From the NCBI RefSeq assembly GCF_009760925.1, contig NZ_VRLV01000014.1, positions 1 through 64,000 on the forward strand: a stretch of 64,000 bases of DNA, read 5' to 3'. This stretch comes from Nonomuraea typhae. GTDB lineage: Bacteria; Actinomycetota; Actinomycetes; Streptosporangiales; Streptosporangiaceae. Within the stretch, counting starts at the first letter, position 1. Each line of letters opens with the position of its first letter. A program made the position numbers and the translations under genes. The notes under the pieces were generated by a model, which was not told the origin of the DNA, did not search any database, and saw nothing but the letters and a program-made list of their open reading frames with translations. Shown one piece after another: positions 1 through 7,215 of the stretch.

Positions 1-16
1 TCAAACTCTCCATAAG
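1..16 (-). rRNA. 16S rRNA gene, 5' end only (partial)
   Basis: Read on the minus strand, positions 13 to 1 give GGAGAGTTTGA, the start of the universal 16S 5' segment (the 27F priming region AGAGTTTGATCCTGGCTCAG). The gene runs off the left edge of the window. By alignment with the E. coli 5' end, mature nucleotide 1 falls near position 16. The upstream leader and tandem promoters support the reading. Only about 16 bases are visible, so the identity rests on this signature plus context. Confidence 0.85.
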
Positions 17-164
17 ATGTTTGACACTAGCAAAACTCATCATCAAACCACTGTTTGACGAGGTGTTGCATGAGATACTTCATGCACTGGCTTTTAACAC
101 ACTGTTGAGTTCTCAAGAAACGGACGCTTACTCCTCGGTCCTGCAGGAGGCGCACATTTCGTAC
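17..164 (-). promoter_or_regulatory. rRNA operon leader with boxA-type antitermination signal and hairpins
   Basis: On the minus strand the leader contains TTGAGAACTCAACAGTGTGTT (positions about 113-93), which matches the boxA/boxC antitermination signal of actinobacterial rrn leaders (mycobacterial form TTGAGAACTCAATAGTGTGTTT). Just upstream is a possible boxB hairpin, CTCCT/AGGAG with a 9-base loop (about 132-150). Between boxA and 16S lie a perfect 7-bp hairpin (TGCATGA/TCATGCA, positions 67-86) and a 5-bp hairpin (44-57), likely parts of the processing region. The open frame across 21-425 on the plus strand is a chance reading of this RNA region. Confidence 0.8.
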
Positions 165-170
165 CTCTCA

Positions 171-200
171 ATCTTACCAGATCCGGACGATCCTTGTCAA
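171..200 (-). promoter_or_regulatory. rrn promoter proximal to 16S (TTGACA-N18-TAAGAT)
   Basis: Minus-strand hexamers TTGACA (200-195) and TAAGAT (176-171) are separated by exactly 18 bases. This is the best consensus match in the region and lies about 155 bases before the 16S 5' end, directly upstream of the boxB/boxA leader. It is the most likely main rRNA promoter. Confidence 0.8.
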
Positions 201-235
201 ACCGCCCATCTCGGCAGATCCGAGGCAACCCCGCT

Positions 236-265
236 AACTTACCCGAACGTTCAGCTCTTGTCCAA
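236..265 (-). promoter_or_regulatory. second tandem rrn promoter (TTGGAC-N18-TAAGTT)
   Basis: Minus-strand TTGGAC (265-260) and TAAGTT (241-236) with an 18-base spacer, 65 bases upstream of the proximal promoter. Tandem rrn promoters are usual in actinomycetes. Confidence 0.65.
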
Positions 266-314
266 CCAGGTGGACACAGCCGGAAACCCGGATCAGTTCG
301 AAGGGATGTGTCAG

Positions 315-344
315 AGCCTAGCAGCCCCCGCGATGTGCTCCGAA
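315..344 (-). promoter_or_regulatory. possible third rrn promoter (TTCGGA-N18-TAGGCT)
   Basis: Minus-strand TTCGGA (344-339) and TAGGCT (320-315), again with an 18-base spacer. The -35 is a poor match; the call rests on the -10 and the repeated spacing. Confidence 0.4.
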
Positions 345-381
345 CCGGAGCGCATCGGGGCGTGCTCGCCCTGCGTGGAAA

Positions 382-411
382 ACTCTAGCAGGCCCACGCA
401 GGTACAAGGTC
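382..411 (-). promoter_or_regulatory. possible fourth rrn promoter (-10 TAGAGT)
   Basis: Minus-strand TAGAGT (387-382) has a good -10 form. The element 18 bases upstream (GACCTT) does not resemble a -35. It lies between the end of valS and the other promoters and would be the most distal of a P1-P4 series. Confidence 0.3.
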
Positions 412-461
412 CATCTTCTCGGTAACGAATAGGTCTTCCCCTAGCTCGTCACCGTCAAACC

Positions 462-3026
462 TCAGCTTGCCGGCAACGCCGCGAGCTGTCCCTCCAGCCG
501 CGCGATGTCCTCGTCGGCCTGCGCCGCACGTGCCCTGACCTTGGCCACCACGTCGTCGGGAGCCTTGGCCATGAACTGCTCGTTGCCGAGCTTGGCCGTG
601 ACCTGGGCGGCTTCCTTGCGCGCGGCGGCGAGGTCCTTCTCCAGGCGCTTGCGTTCGGCCACCACGTCGATGGCCCCGGCCGTGTCGATCTCGACGCTCA
701 CCCCGCCCACGGCGAAGCGGGCGGTCGCGGAGAATCCGTCACCCGGCTCCTCCAGCCGCAGCAGGGCCCGGATCGCGCCCTCCTGCGCGGCGAGTGCCGT
801 ACCGGCGAGACCGAGGGCGGCGGCGACCCGCTGACCGGGCTTGAGCCCCTGATCGGAGCGGAAGCGGCGGACCTCGGTCACCAGCTCCTGCAAGGCGGCG
901 ATCTCGGCCTCGGCCTCGGGGGCGAGGTAGCGGGAGTCCGCCGCAGGCCACTGGGCGACCATGACGGAGTCGCCGCCGGTGACCGCCCGCCACAGCTCCT
1001 CGCTGACGAACGGGACCAGCGGATGCAGCAGCCGCAGCAACGCGTCGAGCACGTGGCCCAGGACCAGGCGGGTGCCCTCGCGGCCCTCCGCGATCTGGAT
1101 CTTGGCCAGCTCGAGGTACCAGTCGCAGACCTCGTCCCACGCGAAGTGGTACAGCAGGTCGGAGACCTTGGCGAACTCGAACTCCTCGAAGGCCGCGTCG
1201 GCCGCCTCGATCGTGGCCTGCAGGCGCGACAGGATCCACCGGTCGGCCGCGGTCAGGTCGTCGGGCAGGTCACCGACGGCGGCGCCGTTCATCAATGCGA
1301 ACCGCGTGGCGTTCCAGATCTTGTTGCAGAAGTTGCGCGAGCCTGCCGCCCACTCCTCGCTGACCGCCACGTCGGCGCCGGGGTTGGCGCCGCGCAGCAG
1401 GGTGAAGCGGGTGGCGTCGGCGCCGAAGCGGTCGATCCAGTCGAGCGGGTCGACCACGTTGCCGAACGACTTGGACATCTTCTTGCCGTACTGGTCGCGG
1501 ACCATGCCGTGCAGGGCGACCGTGCGGAAGGGCGGCTGGCCGTCCATCGCGTAGAGGCCGAACATCATCATCCTGGCGACCCAGAAGAACAGGATGTCGT
1601 ACCCGGTCACCAGCACCGACGTCGGATAGAACCGGGCCAGATCCGGAGTCTTGTCCGGCCAGCCGAGCGTCGAGAAGGGCCACAGCCCGGAGGAGAACCA
1701 GGTGTCCAGGACATCCGGATCCTGGACATACCCCGCCGGCGGCTCCTCGTCCGGGCCGACGCAGACGACCTCACCGGCCGGGCCGTACCAGACCGGAATG
1801 CGGTGCCCCCACCAGAGCTGCCGGGAGATACACCAGTCGTGCATGTCGTCCACCCAGTCGAAGTAGCGCTTGGCCAGCTCCGGCGGGTGGATGCGGGTGC
1901 GGCCGTCGCGGACCGCGTCGCCGGCCGCCTTGGCCAGCGGCGAGACGTTGACGAACCACTGCAGCGACAGCCGCGGCTCGACCACGGTCTTGCAGCGTGA
2001 GCAGTGGCCGACCGAGTGCAGATAGGGACGCTTCTCGGCGACGATGCGGCCCTCGGCGCGCAGCGCGGCGACCACCGCGGGACGGGCCTCGAAGCGGTCG
2101 AGCCCCTGGAAGGGCCCGTGGGCGGTGATGCCGCCGTGCTCGTCCATGACCGTCAGGGACGGCAGCGCATGGCGGCGGCCGATCTCGAAGTCGTTGGGGT
2201 CGTGGGCCGGGGTGACCTTGACCGCGCCGGTGCCGAACTCGGGGTCGACGTGCTCGTCGCCGACGATCGGGATGCGGCGGCCGGTCAGCGGCAGCGTCAC
2301 CTCGGTGCCGATCAGGTGCGCGTACCGCTCGTCGGACGGGTGGACGGCGACCGCGGTGTCGCCCAGCATCGTCTCGGCGCGGGTGGTGGCGACCACGACC
2401 TCGTCGGAGTAGCGGATCGAGATGAGCTCGCCCTCGTCCTCGCTGTGCTCGACCTCGATGTCGGACAGAGCCGTGTGGCAGCGCACGCACCAGTTGATGA
2501 TGCGCTCGGCGCGGTAGATGAGCCCGTCGTCGAAGAGCCGCTTGAAGATCGTCTGGACGGCGCGCGAAAGGCCCTCGTCCATGGTGAACCGCTCGCGGGA
2601 CCAGTCGACGCTGTCGCCGAGCCGGCGCATCTGGCCGAGGATGGCGCCACCGGACTCCTCCTTCCACTGCCAGACCTTCTCCACGAACGCCTCGCGGCCC
2701 AGGTCGTGGCGGGACAGGCCCTCCGTGCCGAGCTTGCGCTCGACGACGTTCTGGGTGGCGATGCCGGCGTGGTCCATGCCGGGCAGCCACAGCGCCTCGT
2801 TGCCGCGCATGCGGGCGCGGCGGGTCAGCGCGTCCTGGATGGAGTGGTCGAGCGCGTGGCCGATGTGGAGCACGCCGGTGACGTTAGGCGGGGGCAGGAC
2901 GATGGAGTACGGCTCGCGGGAGCTGCCCGGGTCGGCATGGAAGTAGCCGGCGGATTCCCAGCGCGTGTAGCTCCGGGTCTCGACCTCGGCCGGGGTGTAC
3001 TGGGTAGGCAGCTCTGGCGTTGTCAC
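462..3026 (-). CDS. valS: valine--tRNA ligase
   Basis: Class Ia aminoacyl-tRNA synthetase that charges tRNA-Val with valine in the cytosol and edits misactivated threonine. The 854-residue length is normal. The HIGH signature lies at residues 54-57 (in NVTGVLHIGHALD) and KMSKS near residue 517 (GKKMSKSFGN). The long editing insertion lies between them, and a charged coiled-coil tail typical of ValRS closes the protein. The GTG start at 3026 has no Shine-Dalgarno but is preceded at 7 bases by TAAACT, so the mRNA is probably leaderless. It is transcribed in the same direction as the rRNA operon that follows it. No T-box was seen. Confidence 0.97.
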   Translation of the reverse strand: MTTPELPTQYTPAEVETRSYTRWESAGYFHADPGSSREPYSIVLPPPNVTGVLHIGHALDHSIQDALTRRARMRGNEALWLPGMDHAGIATQNVVERKLGTEGLSRHDLGREAFVEKVWQWKEESGGAILGQMRRLGDSVDWSRERFTMDEGLSRAVQTIFKRLFDDGLIYRAERIINWCVRCHTALSDIEVEHSEDEGELISIRYSDEVVVATTRAETMLGDTAVAVHPSDERYAHLIGTEVTLPLTGRRIPIVGDEHVDPEFGTGAVKVTPAHDPNDFEIGRRHALPSLTVMDEHGGITAHGPFQGLDRFEARPAVVAALRAEGRIVAEKRPYLHSVGHCSRCKTVVEPRLSLQWFVNVSPLAKAAGDAVRDGRTRIHPPELAKRYFDWVDDMHDWCISRQLWWGHRIPVWYGPAGEVVCVGPDEEPPAGYVQDPDVLDTWFSSGLWPFSTLGWPDKTPDLARFYPTSVLVTGYDILFFWVARMMMFGLYAMDGQPPFRTVALHGMVRDQYGKKMSKSFGNVVDPLDWIDRFGADATRFTLLRGANPGADVAVSEEWAAGSRNFCNKIWNATRFALMNGAAVGDLPDDLTAADRWILSRLQATIEAADAAFEEFEFAKVSDLLYHFAWDEVCDWYLELAKIQIAEGREGTRLVLGHVLDALLRLLHPLVPFVSEELWRAVTGGDSVMVAQWPAADSRYLAPEAEAEIAALQELVTEVRRFRSDQGLKPGQRVAAALGLAGTALAAQEGAIRALLRLEEPGDGFSATARFAVGGVSVEIDTAGAIDVVAERKRLEKDLAAARKEAAQVTAKLGNEQFMAKAPDDVVAKVRARAAQADEDIARLEGQLAALPAS

Positions 3027-3132
3027 GCGGCCAAGTTTAGTGCCGCCGGGTCCCGGCGTTGACGGATCGTCAACCGGTCGTCGATGCGCAGACCGGATGC
3101 TCTCCCCTCGACACGGAAACGAGGGAAGTCAC

Positions 3133-4002
3133 ATGAATATTCGACGCATCGTCGGCGGCGCGGGCGCTCTGCTGATCGCCGCCACCCTGACCGCCTGTGG
3201 CGGCGGCGAGGGTACCTCCACCACGCAGGCCAAATCCGGTGACGGGTCCGCGCCTGCCGCGACCGCGACCGCCACCCCCAAGGAGAAGGCGGACGGGAAG
3301 TTCGTCCCGGTGTACGGCGAGGCCACGACGGACGAGAACGTCCAGATGGCCAAGGACCTGAAGGACGGCCAGTGGCTGGAGACGTTCAGCCAGCTAGGCA
3401 ACGGCATTCTCAAGCTGCCGATCGACGTCACCGTGGCGGCCGAGGAGTGTGAAGAGGCCAACGCCTATTACACCCCGGACGAGAAGAAGATTACGATCTG
3501 CTACGAGCTGGCCAACGACGGCTTCACCCGCTATGCCGAACAGGCGGAGAGCGACGAGGAGAACCAGAAGCACGGCGTGGCGAACCTGTACGACACGTTC
3601 TTTCACGAGCTGGGCCATGCCGTCATCGACATCTACGACCTGCCGGCGACCGGCAAGGAGGACGACGCGGCCGACCAGTTGTCGGCCTACCTGATGACCG
3701 CCCTGGACAGTGAGGGCGACGGTCAGGACCTGGCGTTGCAGACGGTCAACTACTACTTCCTGGCCGCCTCCGACGAGGACCGCGCGACTCTGCCCTTCTA
3801 CGACGAGCACTCGATGAGCGAGCAGCGGGCCTATAACTACATGTGCTACATGTACGGCTCCGACACCAAGTTCTACGAGGGTTTCGTGGGCGAGGAACCC
3901 GGCATGCTGCCGAAGGCGCGGGCCGAGCGCTGCGAGGATGAGTACGCCAAGCTCGTCAAGGCATGGGACAAGCTGCTGGACCCGCACCTCAAGGCCGCCT
4001 GA
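3133..4002 (+). CDS. DUF4344-type putative metallopeptidase lipoprotein
   Basis: 289-residue exported lipoprotein. The first 22 residues are a lipoprotein signal ending in LTAC, so Cys22 should be lipidated. A low-complexity Ala/Thr linker follows, then a domain with HELGH at residues 158-162 followed by GKEDDAADQLSAYLM. HExxH plus the downstream Glu/Asp-rich motif is characteristic of the DUF4344 putative metallopeptidase family, whose substrate is not known to me. The ATG at 3133 was chosen because GAGGG lies about 8 bases upstream and the signal peptide begins there; longer in-frame readings lack both. A GTTGAC-N5-GTCAAC inverted repeat at 3058-3074 may be regulatory. Convergent with clpX. 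Confidence 0.8.
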   Translation: MNIRRIVGGAGALLIAATLTACGGGEGTSTTQAKSGDGSAPAATATATPKEKADGKFVPVYGEATTDENVQMAKDLKDGQWLETFSQLGNGILKLPIDVTVAAEECEEANAYYTPDEKKITICYELANDGFTRYAEQAESDEENQKHGVANLYDTFFHELGHAVIDIYDLPATGKEDDAADQLSAYLMTALDSEGDGQDLALQTVNYYFLAASDEDRATLPFYDEHSMSEQRAYNYMCYMYGSDTKFYEGFVGEEPGMLPKARAERCEDEYAKLVKAWDKLLDPHLKAA

Positions 4003-4008
4003 CACGCG

Positions 4009-4040
4009 GAAGCGCCCCCGCCGGGCAGCGGGGGCGCTTC
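4009..4040. terminator. bidirectional terminator between the lipoprotein gene and clpX
   Basis: Perfect 13-bp stem (GAAGCGCCCCCGC and its complement) with a 6-base loop between two convergent genes. There is no U-tract, as is common in high-GC actinobacteria. It can serve both strands. Confidence 0.8.
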
Positions 4041-4056
4041 GCCGTACCCGAAAAAT

Positions 4057-5337
4057 CTAGGCTGACTTCTCGCGCGGCGGACGCTGCTGCTTGGCGAGCT
4101 GGTCGCGCGGGACCAGGGTCGGGATCGCGTGCTCCAGCACGGACTCGCGGGTGATGACCACCCGGGCGACGTCCTGGCGGGAGGGCACTTCGTACATGAC
4201 CGACAGCAGGACCTCTTCGAGGATCGCGCGCAGGCCGCGAGCGCCGGTGCCGCGCAGGATGGCCTGGTCGGCGATGGCCTCGAGGGCGTCGTCGGTGAAC
4301 TCCAGCTCGACGCCGTCGATCTCGAAGAGCTTGCGGTACTGCTTGACCAGCGCGTTGCGCGGCTCGGTGAGGATCTGGATGAGCGCTTCGCGGTCGAGGT
4401 TGTGGACGCTGGTGATGACCGGCAGGCGGCCCACGAACTCGGGGATCATGCCGAACTTCAGCAGGTCCTCGGGCATCACGTCGCCGAAGATGTCGGCCGT
4501 GTCGACCTCTTCCTTCGAGCGGATGATGGCGTTGAAGCCGATGCCCTTCTTGCCGATGCGGGACTCGATGATCTTTTCGAGGCCGGCAAACGCGCCACCG
4601 CAGATGAACAGCACGTTCGTGGTGTCGATCTGGATGAACTCCTGGTGCGGGTGCTTGCGGCCGCCCTGCGGCGGGACGGAGGCGGTGGTGCCTTCCAGGA
4701 TCTTCAGCAGCGCCTGCTGCACGCCTTCGCCGGAGACGTCACGGGTGATCGACGGGTTCTCGCTCTTGCGGGCGATCTTGTCGACCTCGTCGATGTAGAT
4801 GATGCCGGTTTCGGCCTTCTTGACGTCGTAGTCGGCGGCCTGGATGAGCTTGAGAAGAATGTTCTCGACGTCCTCGCCGACGTAGCCCGCCTCGGTGAGG
4901 GCGGTGGCGTCGGCGATGGCGAAGGGCACGTTGAGCATCTTCGCCAGCGTCTGCGCGAGCAAGGTCTTGCCGGAACCCGTCGGGCCGAGCAGCAGGATGT
5001 TGGACTTGGACAGCTCGATGCCCTCGTCCCTGCCGCGGTCGCCGGACTGCACCCGCTTGTAGTGGTTGTACACCGCCACCGAGAGGGCCTTCTTCGCCTT
5101 GTCCTGACCGATGACGTAGGCGTCGAGGAACTCGTAGATCTCCCTCGGCTTGGGCAGGTTGTCCCACTTGAGCTCGGAGGACTCGGAGAGCTCCTCCTCG
5201 ATGATCTCGTTGCAGAGATCGATGCACTCATCGCAGATGTAAACGCCGGGACCGGCGATGAGCTTCTTGACTTGCTTCTGGCTCTTTCCGCAGAACGAGC
5301 ACTTGAGCAGGTCTCCCCCGTCGCCGATGCGTGCCAC
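4057..5337 (-). CDS. clpX: ATP-dependent Clp protease ATP-binding subunit ClpX
   Basis: AAA+ unfoldase (426 residues) that recognises, unfolds and threads substrates into ClpP. The N-terminal C4 zinc-binding domain has Cys13, Cys16, Cys35 and Cys38. Walker A GPTGSGKT lies near residue 118 and Walker B YIDEVDKI near 183. The GKKGIGF loop is the ClpP-docking IGF/LGF loop. The GTG start at 5337 has AAGGAG 8 bases upstream. It lies downstream of clpP1-clpP2, in the order found in mycobacteria, but a hairpin at 5464-5502 separates it from clpP2, so it may also be transcribed on its own. Confidence 0.98.
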   Translation of the reverse strand: MARIGDGGDLLKCSFCGKSQKQVKKLIAGPGVYICDECIDLCNEIIEEELSESSELKWDNLPKPREIYEFLDAYVIGQDKAKKALSVAVYNHYKRVQSGDRGRDEGIELSKSNILLLGPTGSGKTLLAQTLAKMLNVPFAIADATALTEAGYVGEDVENILLKLIQAADYDVKKAETGIIYIDEVDKIARKSENPSITRDVSGEGVQQALLKILEGTTASVPPQGGRKHPHQEFIQIDTTNVLFICGGAFAGLEKIIESRIGKKGIGFNAIIRSKEEVDTADIFGDVMPEDLLKFGMIPEFVGRLPVITSVHNLDREALIQILTEPRNALVKQYRKLFEIDGVELEFTDDALEAIADQAILRGTGARGLRAILEEVLLSVMYEVPSRQDVARVVITRESVLEHAIPTLVPRDQLAKQQRPPREKSA

Positions 5338-5463
5338 CCCAGATACTCCTTTGCGTGGGACCGCTCTGCACTCCGCGATCCGTATCCTCCGGACCCGGTC
5401 CGAACCGCTCAGGTTTCGACGTTACCGTCTTCTGGGCCCTCAGTGAGCCCCCTAGCGGCGAGT

Positions 5464-5502
5464 CGCACCGGAACGTGCCCTATTGGGCAGCGCTCCGGTG
5501 CG
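5464..5502 (-). terminator. stem-loop between clpP2 and clpX
   Basis: Nested hairpin: outer 9-bp stem CGCACCGGA/TCCGGTGCG and inner TGCCC/GGGCA with a TATT loop. It sits 10 bases after the clpP2 stop in the direction of transcription and could end or attenuate the clpP1P2 transcript before clpX. Confidence 0.6.
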
Positions 5503-5512
5503 TCACATCTCA

Positions 5513-6136
5513 TCAGGAAGCGACGGCCTGAGCGCGCTTCTTCCTGGTCGGGATGATGTCGTCGATCAGACCATACGCCTTTGCCTCGTCCGCGTTGAGA
5601 ATTTTGTCGCGTTCGATGTCGCGGCGTACGTCAGCGGGCTCCTTGCCGGAGTGCTTCGCCACGATCTCCTCCAGGAGGGCGCGCATGCGAAGGATCTCGC
5701 GGGCCTGGACCTCGATGTCGCTGGCCTGGCCGCCGCCCTCGGTGGAGGGCTGGTGGATCAGGATGCGCGCGTTGGGCAGCGCGAAACGCTTGCCCGGCGT
5801 GCCGCCTGCCAGCAGCACCGCCGCCGCCGAGGCCGCCTGGCCCAGGCACACGGTCTGAATCTCCGGCCGGACGAACTGCATCGTGTCGTAGATCGCCGTC
5901 ATGGCGGTGAAGGAACCGCCGGGCGAGTTGATGTAGATGCTGATGTCGCGGTCGGGATCGAGCGACTCGAGCGTCAGCAACTGCGCCATGACGTCGTTGG
6001 CGGACGCGTCGTCGATCTGCACTCCGAGGAAGATGATGCGATCCTCGAAGAGCTTGGTGTACGGGTTCATGGTCTTCACCCCGTACGAGGTGCGCTCCGT
6101 GAACTCCGGAATGATGTATCGGCTGTTGATTTCCAC
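5513..6136 (-). CDS. clpP2: ATP-dependent Clp protease proteolytic subunit ClpP2
   Basis: Serine peptidase subunit (207 residues) of the mixed ClpP1P2 tetradecamer. The nucleophile lies in GQAASAAA (about residue 101), the His in RILIHQPS (about 126) and the Asp in the DRDKILNADEAKAYGLID segment. The segments FGV/YGVK..NPYTKLFE and IIFLGVQIDDASAND match mycobacterial ClpP2 closely, which distinguishes it from the upstream paralogue. The GTG at 6136 was chosen because AGGGG lies 8 bases upstream and only 11 bases separate it from the clpP1 stop; longer upstream readings are unlike the family. An internal Met (MNPYTK) near residue 22 is close to the expected propeptide processing region. Confidence 0.95.
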   Translation of the reverse strand: MEINSRYIIPEFTERTSYGVKTMNPYTKLFEDRIIFLGVQIDDASANDVMAQLLTLESLDPDRDISIYINSPGGSFTAMTAIYDTMQFVRPEIQTVCLGQAASAAAVLLAGGTPGKRFALPNARILIHQPSTEGGGQASDIEVQAREILRMRALLEEIVAKHSGKEPADVRRDIERDKILNADEAKAYGLIDDIIPTRKKRAQAVAS

Positions 6137-6147
6137 GTGAGCTACCC

Positions 6148-6777
6148 CTAGGAGACTGCGCCCGCGGAGGGCACCTGCCGCGCGCTGCGCACGACATGGT
6201 CGATGAAGCCGTAGTCCTTGGCCTCCTCGGCCGTGAACCACCGGTCGCGGTCGGAGTCGGACTCGATCTGCTCCAGCGTCTGGCCGGTGTGCGCGGCGAT
6301 GCGCTCGGCCAGAGTCTTCTTCACGTAGAGCATCTGCTCAGCCTGGATGGCGATGTCGGCGGCGGTACCGCCGATGCCGCCCGAGGGCTGGTGCATCATG
6401 ATGCGCGCGTGCGGCAGCGCGTACCGCTTGCCCCTGGCGCCGGCCGACAGCAGGAACTGACCCATGGAGGCGGCCAGCCCCATCGCCACCGTCGCGACGT
6501 CGTTGGGCACATATTCCATCATGTCGTAAATCGCCATGCCGGCGGTGACCGACCCGCCGGGCGAGTTGATGTAGAGCCAGATGTCGCGGTCGGGATCGTC
6601 GGCCGCGAGCAACAGGAGTTCCGCACAGATGCGGTTGGCGATCTCGTCGTTCACCTCCTGCCCGAGCACGATGATGCGCTCGCGCAGCAGGCGCTGGTAA
6701 AGCTGGTCTTCAAGCCGGAAGGACGAGCCGTTCTCACGGCCTCGCGACTCGGGCTGATAGGTCGGCGGGCTGGTCAC
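6148..6777 (-). CDS. clpP1: ATP-dependent Clp protease proteolytic subunit ClpP1
   Basis: Serine peptidase subunit (209 residues) pairing with ClpP2. The nucleophile lies in GLAASMGQ (about residue 103), the His in ARIMMHQPSGG and the Asp in SDRDRWFTAEEAKDYGFID. The segments IIVLGQEVNDEIANR and GSAADIAIQ-like GTAADIAIQAEQ correspond to mycobacterial ClpP1. The GTG start at 6777 follows GGAAGGTG by about 7 bases; the frame is open further upstream but without a better ribosome site. It forms an operon with clpP2 (11-base gap). A candidate promoter and ClgR box lie upstream. Confidence 0.95.
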   Translation of the reverse strand: MTSPPTYQPESRGRENGSSFRLEDQLYQRLLRERIIVLGQEVNDEIANRICAELLLLAADDPDRDIWLYINSPGGSVTAGMAIYDMMEYVPNDVATVAMGLAASMGQFLLSAGARGKRYALPHARIMMHQPSGGIGGTAADIAIQAEQMLYVKKTLAERIAAHTGQTLEQIESDSDRDRWFTAEEAKDYGFIDHVVRSARQVPSAGAVS

Positions 6778-6820
6778 AGCTTCACCTTCCGATGCGTCGT
6801 AACGATTGGCTTTGCTTGTG

Positions 6821-6849
6821 ACCTTAACGCGCCCCGGCGAGCGGTCATG
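6821..6849 (-). promoter_or_regulatory. candidate clpP1P2 promoter
   Basis: Minus-strand CATGAC (6849-6844), a 17-base spacer, and TAAGGT (6826-6821), about 45 bases before the clpP1 start. The -35 is weak. It lies directly downstream of the candidate ClgR box, an arrangement suited to activation. Confidence 0.4.
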
Positions 6850-6865
6850 CCCCCTCTCCCACCCT

Positions 6866-6880
6866 GTTCGCTGTCGGCGC
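6866..6880 (-). promoter_or_regulatory. candidate ClgR operator upstream of clpP1
   Basis: On the minus strand CGCCGACAGCGAAC (from 6879) fits the actinobacterial ClgR core CGCYNANRGCGWWS. ClgR activates clpP1P2 and clpC in Corynebacterium, Streptomyces and Mycobacterium. The match is to a remembered consensus; the flanking WNNW half is not matched. Confidence 0.5.
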
Positions 6881-7135
6881 AGGTGCCGGGATATCTCTCC
6901 TTTACGGCGAAGCCAGCTTGCCGCCTCCCTGATCGTGTAGGTTGCGCCAGATCTGCGGGCGCTTCTCACGTCGGACGTGGTTCCCGCCGTTACGACGCCT
7001 TCTTGACCGGCCGCCATGGCCCACCCTGGGCACCGCGCGGGGGCGCCGGGGCCCCGCCGTACCCCCTCCCGCCGCGCGGCGCCCTCAGCGCCCCTCCGGG
7101 CCGCGCAGAACCCGGTCCGGGAGCCCGGAAACGGC

Positions 7136-7170
7136 GAAAGCCCCCAGCCGATACCAGGCTGGGGGCTTTC
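7136..7170 (-). terminator. terminator after tig
   Basis: Perfect 14-bp stem GAAAGCCCCCAGCC with a 7-base loop, 45 bases beyond the tig stop codon. It separates tig from clpP1P2. The rest of 6881-7135 is GC-rich sequence in which I see no gene. Confidence 0.8.
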
Positions 7171-7215
7171 GTAAGCCTTCGGGATCAGGCTGAGGGCTTG
7201 TGCAACCCTTCGGGA

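Noticed and set aside
21..425. 134-codon open frame on the plus strand at the left edge
   Set aside because: It lies across the rRNA leader and promoters on the other strand and has no ribosome site or coding bias.
2004..3062. Long open frame antisense to valS
   Set aside because: Low-complexity Gly/Asp/Leu/Val composition typical of antisense frames in high-GC genes; valS itself is intact and conserved.
4129..5556. 475-codon frame antisense to clpX
   Set aside because: Antisense shadow of a fully recognised gene, with the same biased composition.
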